Origin: Shinisaurus crocodilurus
Taxonomy: Eukaryota; Chordata; Lepidosauria; Squamata; Shinisauridae
NCBI GenBank assembly: GCA_021292165.1
Contig: CM037877.1
Span: 110,483,858 to 110,547,857, forward strand
DNA length: 64,000 nt
Reading direction: 5' to 3'
Part shown: positions 56,675-64,000 of the stretch, piece after piece
How positions within the stretch are numbered: position 1 is the first letter of the stretch
Layout: each line of letters opens with the position of its first letter
Notes under the pieces: model-generated
The model's database searches: none
Seen by the model: only the letters and a program-made list of their open reading frames with translations
Told to the model about the DNA's origin: nothing
Position numbers and translations under genes: made by a program

Positions 56675-57238
56675 GGGCTGTCCAACTTTGGGTCCCCAGA
56701 TGTTGTTGGACTACAGCTCTCAGAATCCCTTGCCATTAGCCATGCTGGGTGGGTATGCCGGGAGCTGTAGGCAGGGCCGGCGCTACCGCTAGGCAGACCC
56801 AGGCGGCTGCCTAGGGCACGTGGCAGAAGAGGGCGCAGAAATGCTGTGCTCCTTCCTCGCCGCCGGCGCGCTCCTGCCCCGCCTGGCCGACAAAGGCACC
56901 GGTCCGCAACCAACAGGTCTGTGCGGGGGGGGATTGCGGGCGCTGGGCGGGCTCGCGGTTGCGCTCGGCTTTCCTCTGCGCCTGGAGCTAGGCCGGGTCA
57001 GGAGCGCGCGCGGCGGTGGCGGCGACCAGTAGGCAGCGGGGAAAGTGGCTGCTGGAGGAGGAGGCGGGGGGGCACTGGGCAAGCAGGCATTTCCCGGCTG
57101 CTTTGCTCCGGAGCCCCCCCCCCCCGCACAAGAGGGGGGGCGCTAAATATAAGCCAGCCTAGGGCACCAAACTGCCCTGCACCGGTCCTGGCTGTAGGCC
57201 AGCAACATCTGGGGACCCAAGGTTGGAGAGCCCTGGAA
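56675..57238. mobile_element. Palindromic MITE, split by a hAT element
   Basis: The outer parts tgtccaactttgggtcccc, agatgttgttggactacag and gagctgtagg pair with ggccagcaacatctgggga and cccaaggttggagagccct. The hAT element at 56772-57190 lies close to the centre of this foldback. Confidence 0.8.
56772..57190. mobile_element. Non-autonomous hAT nested in a MITE
   Basis: A 419-bp element with ends CAGGGCCGGCGC and GCACCGGTCCTG, flanked by the 8-bp duplication GCTGTAGG (56764-56771, 57191-57198). GC-rich interior with no transposase. The right part (gggcgctaaatat, cctagggcaccaaactg) recurs in reverse at 32484. The coding-looking frames here come from GC bias. Confidence 0.9.
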
Positions 57239-57547
57239 TAGAGCCATAGGGCAAAGTTTTCCAAAGTGGAATAGATACAGGGGGTCTGTGTGTATGCTAC
57301 TGTTGCTCTTGAGTATTCCTGCAGCAGCAAAACCAGGCTGAAATATAGATGTGACAGGAAGTATAATAGAGAAATTAGAATGCACTGTGATAGCTTTCTA
57401 TACTCTAGTTACCCGGGGAGTTCATGGTTGATCTGAACCTCTGAAAATTACTAAATTGTAATGTATGCATGTTAGGGAAATGAACCAGTTGTGTTTATGA
57501 CAGTATGCTTGATTCCATTTATTCTTTTTTAAATGGTGGGTATATAT
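57239..57547. other. Non-coding, nothing recognised
   Basis: No supported feature. Confidence 0.5.
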
Positions 57548-57635
57548 TACAGTGTTCTCCAATCTTGGGTCCCCAGATGTTTTTGGCCTACAACTCCCAG
57601 CATGCCCCAGCCAGTGTAGGTTGGAGAACACTGAT
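57548..57635. mobile_element. Short palindromic MITE
   Basis: acagtgttctccaatcttgg and aggttggagaacactg form the ends; tacaactcccagcatgcccc is in the middle. A compact relative of the 54226 and 56675 elements. It sits at the left edge of a CR1 fragment. Confidence 0.75.
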
Positions 57636-57832
57636 ATATTACCTCCAGTATTGGAGGCAGTATGCCTCTGTATACCAGTTACTGTGGAATATGAGTGAGG
57701 GGGCAGGGGGTTACTGTTGTACTCATGTCCTGCTTGTGGGCTTCCACAGAAAGCTGGTTGACCACTATGTGGACAGAATGCTGAATCAGGCCTTTTGTCT
57801 GATTCAGCATGGATCTTCTTAAGTCCTTATGC
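57636..57832 (+). mobile_element. CR1 LINE 3' end
   Basis: Phrases acctccagtattggaggca, gtatgcctctgtataccagt, actcatgtcctgcttgtgg and ggacagaatgctgaatcagg match the 3' part of the CR1 at 36284-37376. It contains no coding frame. Confidence 0.8.
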
Positions 57833-58774
57833 TAAATCTGAACCATCATGTATACAAATTCATGAATGTCTGAGTTGCACATTATATAATGAGTGCAGTG
57901 AGGGTGGCTATCACAATAGTTTGTACAGAACATGGATGTCCCTTTAAAAACTCCCCTAGAGCAAGCGCTCTTTTTCTTCAATACTGCGCCAACATGTACC
58001 GTAGTTCCCACACTTCATTTGAATCTACAAAGGTGAGGCTTAGATGCTAAACAACTAGCTCAACAGCAAGGAAATGGCATCAGCTTCTCATCTCTCACTA
58101 CTACTACTACTACTACTACTACTCTACTACTCCCTCTTATCCAGGCAAAGCAATAATTGCGTGAAGGCACCCTGAGTATGTGACTCACACATGGTATTCC
58201 ATGTCACCTTTCCATTAGTTAAGTGCCTTCAAGCCATCAGTCATTCATCCTCTCACAACAGCAAATATAGAAGAAGGTAATTTCTAATAGGTTTTGTCTT
58301 CATCTGAACACTGAGGTGATCCATGCAATTCCAGCATATAAGTGGAAATTGTAGCTTATTCTATTTAGATTAGCTAGATGTGATTTTGCGCTTATTTTAC
58401 CCTGCTTATTTTCTCTCACACATCCCTTCGTTCCACATTTTGTTAATAAACCTTTTCTAATTGGAATGCTTTCTAACTGGAATGCTGCCTACTTGAAACA
58501 CCCTGAAGTAATTCCCTCATTTGCCTAGGTGCTGGTCTTATGCTACAGGCTTCAAGCTATATTTATTGCTTTAAGGAGACATGAGAGAAATTGCGATGAT
58601 ACTTCCAGTGGTCACTGGAAGTTCTGTTGGCTGCTCCTTGCTCTCTGGTTCAGTCCCTGAGATTGTGATGCTTCTTTTGCTATCCCCAGAGTAATTTCAC
58701 AGTGCTGACAGTATCTAGGAAAGGAGACTGCATGGCAAATGTCAAATGTTATATCTATATGTTATCGTTATATT
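57833..58774. other. Non-coding with TAC microsatellite
   Basis: A (CTA)n run occupies about 58098-58131. No exon recognised. Confidence 0.6.
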
Positions 58775-58990
58775 TATATCTATATTTATATCCTGCCTTT
58801 TTTCCACTGGCAAGGAACCCAAGGTGGTTCACATGGTCCTCCTCCTCTCCATTCTATCCTCACAACAACCCTGTGAGGTAGGTTAGGCAGAGAGTTACTG
58901 GCTGAAAGTCACCCAGTGAGCATCATGGCTTAGTGGGGATCCCCCAAGTCCCAGTCCAACATTCTAATCACTATACCACACTGGATCTCA
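58775..58990 (-). mobile_element. tRNA-derived SINE, old minus-strand copy
   Basis: The plus strand reads tcctgccttttttccactgg, caaggaacccaaggtggttc, cctcacaacaaccctgtgag, gtcacccagtgag and ggatcccccaagtcccagtc, the complement of the 50396 SINE with many substitutions. The A box region (ctataccaca) is at the right. Confidence 0.85.
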
Positions 58991-59794
58991 CATGCAAAGG
59001 GCTCAATGAAAGTGGCACATGGGCTTGATGCACTGCTACTACACTGTGCATAAAGTATTTCAGAGTGGAGATAGTGATCCAGTTCTGAGTGTTGTGTGCC
59101 ATGTGTGTATAATAGTATCTTTTACAACTTGCCAAAATTCAAATAACCCAATTTGTCACTATTCTGTTCTCATTACCTGGAAGTTGGCCCAGTGCTCAAG
59201 AGCTATAATTAAAATGAAATAGTTATGTATCTTGAAGTTGTTGTCCCAAATGAGTTGTCACTGCACACATTTACCTATACACATTTACTTGTTTATACAG
59301 TATGTTGCACATCAGGTAACATTTAAAAAGAGGGGGAAAGGCCAGCTGTTTTAAAACTAACCAGTTTGTAACTCCACTTTGCAACTCCTATTTACCTGAT
59401 CATAACAAAAAACAAAATAATACCTCAATATTTGTCATTAACCAGTATTTGATGTCTTGTTGGTATTTGCATTTAATGGATTGTTTGCTAAATAGATTAC
59501 TTGGGAGAGGGTAGGGAGTGTTAAATCCTGTTAGATTTTCACACAGCTAGATTTTAACCAGTATAGCTATCATTTTAATATAATCCCAGAATTGGCCCAG
59601 TGCTCATAGCTGTAACTTTTTCATCCAGCAAAGGCATAATTTTGCCTACATTTGGGGCAAGTGAGAGAGTTTGCTTTCTCTGAAACTTCATTTTGTTTTA
59701 ATATTTCAAAACCACGTTGTAAAAAACTGTTTTGTTGTGATTTGCAAAGCCACTGGGTTATTTTAAAAACATCCTGTGCTTTCAGAAATAATTA
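58991..59794. other. Non-coding, nothing recognised
   Basis: No supported feature. Confidence 0.5.
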
Positions 59795-60197
59795 ATTATT
59801 TTTCCTCTAGGATTATTGTGGGAATTATTATTGTACCCCTGTTTAGCTACTTACACTGGAATATACCATTGCCATTCAGTGTTATATTATTTTGAGTGAC
59901 TTTCTTAGTTATGCACTCTTAAAACCAGTGGCATAGTATTCATGAGGTTGGAGGACCAAACCCTAAACTAGAATCTGTTAAAAGTATTTTATTCCCATGA
60001 CCTGTAAAAACAGAACATTACCTGAGTATATGAAACAGATCCTTTCTAACTTTTAACTTGATTGTCTGGGAACCGAGCTGGATTAAGTGCACTGTTAAAC
60101 TAGCTCCACCATGAGGTTGTTTTCTGGAAACTCCATGATACTAGAAGTATGGTTACCCAGTTCCTACAACATTTCCTTCAACTCAAAACATAATGGT
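59795..60197 (+). repeat. Tandem duplication, unit 1 (403 bp)
   Basis: Matches 60722-60837 plus 61412-61698 base for base except for three substitutions, all in the right-hand 287 bp. No coding signature. The first 116 bp are identical. Confidence 0.97.
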
Positions 60198-60721
60198 TGC
60201 AGCCTGACTACATGATAGGAAATTATATCAACCATGTCCTTAGCTGTTGAGGATTGTAAAATAGTATTTGTTTGTTGGCCCAACACGGAAGCAAAACAAG
60301 GGAGATTTGCAAGAATGTAGCTATTCCCTAAGAGAACTTTGTTTCCGTGACGAGAATCTCTCTTAGCTTTGCCCTTGAGCAATGTTGTCATTGCTTCAAA
60401 ACGTTAAAGAACCATAATGCATTGCAATGTTGCCTTCTGCAGCAGAAATTGATAGAAGGCTAGAAAGAATCTTTTCTTCTCCTGCCAGTTTGCCTCTTAA
60501 TCAGAATCATGAATGCCATTGCATCCCATTTCATTTTTTCTGCTGCCGTGAGCAAAAACCGTCACAAACACTTGTCTCAGCTAGAAATCAAGGACTGATT
60601 TGATTAGGACTGTCCTCTGAGTCTGTACTCTATTGAAATGCATTTTGAGCATTTTGGCTAGCCTGCTGCAGAATCTGGGATATTAAAATCACCATGACTT
60701 TTTTTGTGTGGTTTCCATATG
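60198..60721. other. Spacer between duplicated units
   Basis: 524 bp present once, without recognisable features. Confidence 0.6.
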
Positions 60722-61698
60722 ATTATTTTTCCTCTAGGATTATTGTGGGAATTATTATTGTACCCCTGTTTAGCTACTTACACTGGAATATACCATTGCC
60801 ATTCAGTGTTATATTATTTTGAGTGACTTTCTTAGTTGCGAGTGTATGGGTGAGATAAAGAAGAGTCAGACACAGAGTATATGGTTTCAAATCAGGGCCA
60901 CATTTATTGAATTGAAGATCTGTGAAGGGCGAAGTGCGGTACTAACCTAGCCCGGCCATTGGCCGGGAAAAAACCAATATTTGGGCGAGTACATCTGCAC
61001 TGCACCGGAGGCAGGTTGGTCCGCCCCCGGCCAGTTGCCCTCCATGTGGAGCTGGAGAGCTTTACCATCGTCGCCTTACTTTGACGCCTCCAGGCACCTA
61101 ATGTAGGCGAGAAAGGCAAAACCCCAAAGACGTCTCAATCTCCCTCCTGGCAAGCCTCAGGGCATTAGCGAGGGCAGCCTTGGGTAAACGTCAGTCACCT
61201 TGAAAGGTGCCACTGGATGATCACCATAAACTTAAGCCATACTGCCTAATCCCGCACTTCCCGCAAATGCGACCAATTTAGCTATGATCCCCCTGGTGGG
61301 ATCAAGGGCTCAGTATCTGTGACCAACCTGACCTGTTACCTGACTCCCCTTTCCTCCCCCACTCGCAAATCTTCTCCCTAGCCCCAGATGAGGGGCCAGT
61401 GGAAGTCTGTTATGCACTCTTAAAACCAGTGGCATAGTATTCATGAGGTTGGAGGACTAAACCCTAAACTAGAATCTGTTAAAAGTATTTTATTCCCATG
61501 ACCTGTAAAAACAGAACATTACCTGAGTATATGAAACAGATCCTTTCTAACTTTTAACTTGATTGTCTGGGAACTGAGCTGGATTAAGTGCACTGTTAAA
61601 CTAGCTCCACCATGATGTTGTTTTCTGGAAACTCCATGATACTAGAAGTATGGTTACCCAGTTCCTACAACATTTCCTTCAACTCAAAACATAATGGT
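60722..61698 (+). repeat. Tandem duplication, unit 2, carrying an insertion
   Basis: Consists of 116 bp identical to unit 1, a 574-bp insertion (60838-61411), and 287 bp with three differences from unit 1. The insertion therefore postdates the duplication or distinguishes two alleles. Confidence 0.97.
60838..61411 (-). mobile_element. 574-bp insertion, possible solo LTR on the minus strand
   Basis: The only difference in size between the two duplicated units. GC-richer than its surroundings. On the minus strand AATAAA occurs at 60903-60908, about 65 bases before that strand's end, as in the R-U5 part of an LTR or near the end of a retroposed unit. Bases at the joints (cttagtt left, tctgtt right) allow at most a short duplication (gtt). 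No clear TG...CA ends and no coding domain, so the class is uncertain. Confidence 0.5.
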
Positions 61699-62638
61699 CT
61701 GGGAGATAAGCTGTGGGAGTTGCCTCAATGCTTCTGTCATGACCTCAAAGTCCAGCAGCATCCTGGACATAGACACAGAGGCTGAGAGACCAGTGGTGCT
61801 GACTGAGGAGGCACTGGGCCTGATCCCTAGCACTGAGCCAGAGCCCAATATGCCCAAGACCCCCAAGCCTGAGATTCCTGAGCCTGGACTGCAGTCCTTG
61901 AACCCAGGTCCAGCAAGGTGCCAGCATACTCACCTCCCAGGGCCTCATACTCCACTGAGCCAGTAGGCAGCGTGCCTGGCATGACTTCATGGAGAGAAAA
62001 TGGAGTGCTAGGTCCAGGCCAGATAGCTGTCCATTTACATCTCTGCACTCTCAGGCTGCAGGGGGTGCAGCCTGAGAGGCATAGTCAGGCTCAGGAAGCA
62101 TAAAAGGATTCAAAAACTGAGCTCTAGTTGGAACAAGTTGTCTGCTGCCTGGACTCTGTCCATGGTCTTGAAAGGCTGACCACTGATCCGATCCCCCATG
62201 TTTTCACGCATCCAAATCTTTGCCTGAACCCTGCCTGTCCTCTCCTTCTCCACCAGATTGCCTGGGCTCTGCCTTACCAGGACATGACAGCTGCGGAAAC
62301 ACCAAAATAACAGATCAGAATGTACTAGAGTAAGGGTTTCACAGCCCTTTGTCCATGCAGAGAATACTCAGTACAAAACATATGAATGGTTATACCAACA
62401 CTGTCTTTCTTCTGGCACGTTTGGCCCCTTGTCCACAATATCAAAGTCAAAATCCATTTGCCCAATCAAGAAAGGTCAAATGCTTTGTCTTTCTGCAGCT
62501 TTTTCCAAAATCTAGAAAACATATTAGTTTTGATTAGTCCTGTATCTTTTCAGTTCCTATGTCCGCTCCCCCCCCCACTCAAAAGCGTCAGACATGCCAA
62601 AGATTTGATTTATATTTTTAAGCATGATGACTGCTGAT
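61699..62638. other. Unclassified sequence, perhaps a decayed repeat
   Basis: GC-richer stretch with a plus-strand frame (61694-61966) rich in Pro, Glu and Thr, starting inside the duplication. It has no recognisable domain, and its composition would suit decayed retroelement or simple low-complexity DNA. Not called a gene. Confidence 0.45.
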
Positions 62639-62706
62639 AATTTATTTATTTATTTATTTATTTATTTATTATATTTATACCCCGCCTTTTTTCCTGCAAG
62701 GAACCC
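62639..62706 (-). mobile_element. SINE 3' tail, minus strand
   Basis: An (ATTT)n run at 62641-62671 followed by atatttataccccgcctttt and ttcctgcaaggaaccca is the complement of the last 60 bases of the tRNA-derived SINE. The rest is missing. Confidence 0.8.
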
Positions 62707-63616
62707 ATATATCTATCAGGAAAAATGGAAGGTCTGCACAGGAGACAATAGATATAAAGTTCTTGACAGAAATGACAACCTCTCCTAGTATAAATTACCT
62801 TTGTTCAGGTTCATCTCTGCCTGGAACAAAGTCTGAAGGAGACTGACCAGGGATAAGAACCCTACAGGGAAGACAGCAAGTACAGATAGCTAGGGCTGGG
62901 TCAGACTGCACAGTACCTAGGACAGCTCCCAGTGCAAGCTCCCAAGGTAGACCGCCTGGCTCAATTAAGCGCCTAAATAGCATAGAAGGCCTCTTGAGTG
63001 CCAAAGCCTCACCTGCCCATTACCTAACAGCTAGTGGGAATTTAAGGGTGCAGTGCTCTGGGTTGGAGCTTTACAGTCTGTGCTTTCTGCTTAGAGCTTA
63101 TGTGGGGAATGAGGTGTAGGTGGAGAAGAGATGGAACTGTGAATTTTGATTCATCACTTGAGAGTGAACCCCCTTTTCTCAGTGGTAGCATTAGGAGTTG
63201 AATCCTCTTCCTTCAACTTCCTTGGATAGATAGCGGAGTATTCTTCCTTGGAGTGAAAGTACAGCCAGCTTGGGATCTCTGGAATCCCTGAGGCATCCAG
63301 TGACTCACATTTCTGGAGCCCCCTTCTGCCATGGAATTAAGTGTCCAAGGTGTCTGGAGCCTGGGACATAGCAAAATACTGCATTGATATGTAAACATGA
63401 ATGCACATTCAAAGAAACATGCATATGTAAATGAGAAATTGCTTGTCCTGGTGTATTTGGCCACACATACACCTTCGGACACCAAAAAAATAATTTAAAA
63501 AAATGGGTTTAGAGTCTCAGTTGATAGTGGGAGATCTCAGCAATTTCATCTTTCCCAGATTGCTGACTGTGGGTCTTCATAGTTTAACCAGTGTTTTAAA
63601 CATTGTGAGTCCCTCA
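62707..63616. other. Non-coding, nothing recognised
   Basis: No supported exon or repeat. Confidence 0.5.
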
Positions 63617-63735
63617 GGGTGCAATCCTATGCAAATTTAGACAGAAAAAAGGCCTACAACTCCCAGAATTCCTGGCTGGGGCATGCTGAGAGTTGTAGGC
63701 TTAATTTCTGTCTAAACTTGATAGGGTTGTGCCCT
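63617..63735. mobile_element. Palindromic MITE, relative of 24894
   Basis: gggtgcaatcctatgcaaat, ttagacagaaaaaaggccta and caactcccagaattcctgg pair with gagagttgtaggcttaattt, ctgtctaaacttgatagg and gttgtgccc. TCA flanks both sides. Same architecture as the 24894-25020 foldback. Confidence 0.78.
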
Positions 63736-63779
63736 CAGTTGTTCAACCTTTGGATGACCTCTGGAAGTACAAGCAGAGG

Positions 63780-63872
63780 AATTACTGCAGTGCAGAGCCT
63801 GCATTGAATTAGAGGTTGGTCTAGATGATCTCCATGGTACCTTCCAACTCCCATGATTCTATGATTCTATAA
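63780..63872 (+). mobile_element. CR1 LINE terminal fragment
   Basis: Ends with ttggtctagatgatctccat, ggtaccttccaactcccatg and two copies of attctatg, the diagnostic CR1 3' terminus with its short tandem octamer-like repeat. Confidence 0.85.
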
Positions 63873-64000
63873 CTATATCCTGGAATTGATGGTATGGAGC
63901 TGTTGTATTTATCCACTATCTCTCTGCTTTGTGTTGATTTACAGGCCTCCTGCATTACACTGTTCCAACTGAGCAGGGATCTAGCTGGCCTGTTATCCTT
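63873..64000. other. Window end, nothing recognised
   Basis: 128 bp without a supported feature. Confidence 0.5.

Noticed and set aside
56820..57241. Alanine/arginine-rich frames around 56.8-57.2 kb
   Set aside because: They fall within the GC-rich hAT element with defined ends and 8-bp duplications.
61694..61966. 90-codon Pro/Glu/Thr-rich frame
   Set aside because: Starts inside the end of a duplicated non-coding unit, no domain, no splice context; low-complexity composition is not enough for a gene call.
1..64000. CRISPR arrays, bacterial operons, riboswitches, prophage
   Set aside because: The window is clearly vertebrate nuclear DNA; the tandem tracts seen are microsatellites or transposon parts.

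Overview
This is 64 kb of vertebrate nuclear DNA, best read as an intronic and intergenic stretch of a squamate reptile (lizard-type) genome. The organism call rests on the repeat mix: CR1 and L2-like LINEs, a reptile-type L1, tRNA-derived SINEs with a GGTTCTAGTCC B box and an (AAAT)n tail, a 5S rRNA-derived SINE, hAT and mariner-type MITEs, and a DIRS-type tyrosine-recombinase retrotransposon. The species cannot be named from this sequence.

The only host coding exon I can support is at 28375-29023 (+). It is the cysteine-rich, membrane-anchoring first coding exon of type III neuregulin-1 (NRG1; CRD-NRG/SMDF isoform). It ends in a GTAAGT donor in phase 1. The 0.9 kb upstream holds a strong G-quadruplex motif and a possible leader exon or upstream ORF coding a leucine-rich 54-residue peptide, so it probably contains the type III promoter and 5' UTR. 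The EGF-domain exons lie outside the window. Most other DNA here is therefore probably NRG1 intron or flank.

Layout: 1.7-7.6 kb, a DIRS element (gag, RT-RNase H, tyrosine recombinase, inverted terminal repeats, internal complementary region), broken by point lesions and by a 426-bp insertion. That insertion consists of an AT-rich palindromic tract plus a 99%-identical inverted copy of the DNA just upstream of the element. 8-14 kb: L2-like LINE pieces, a 5'-truncated L1 with perfect 15-bp target duplications, and a LINE split by a hAT element that itself holds an LTR-like insertion. 14.7-26.5 kb: 5S-SINE, L2-like and CR1 fragments, MITEs and microsatellites. 27.5-29.1 kb: NRG1. 29.9-58 kb: nested LINEs (LINE in LINE, CR1 in LINE), the C-terminus of a different non-LTR element, two more 5S-SINEs (one fused to a tRNA-SINE head), mariner-type MITEs and a hAT nested in a MITE. 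58-64 kb: an old SINE, a 403-bp near-identical tandem duplication whose second copy carries a 574-bp insertion, and CR1/MITE remnants.

No tRNA, rRNA, CRISPR array or intact non-transposon gene other than the NRG1 exon was seen. I found no clearly new functional system. The strongest leads are the inverted flank copy inside the DIRS element, the tandem duplication near 60 kb (real or a haplotype artefact), the 5S-SINE with a CR1 tail, and the start codon and leader of the NRG1 type III exon.
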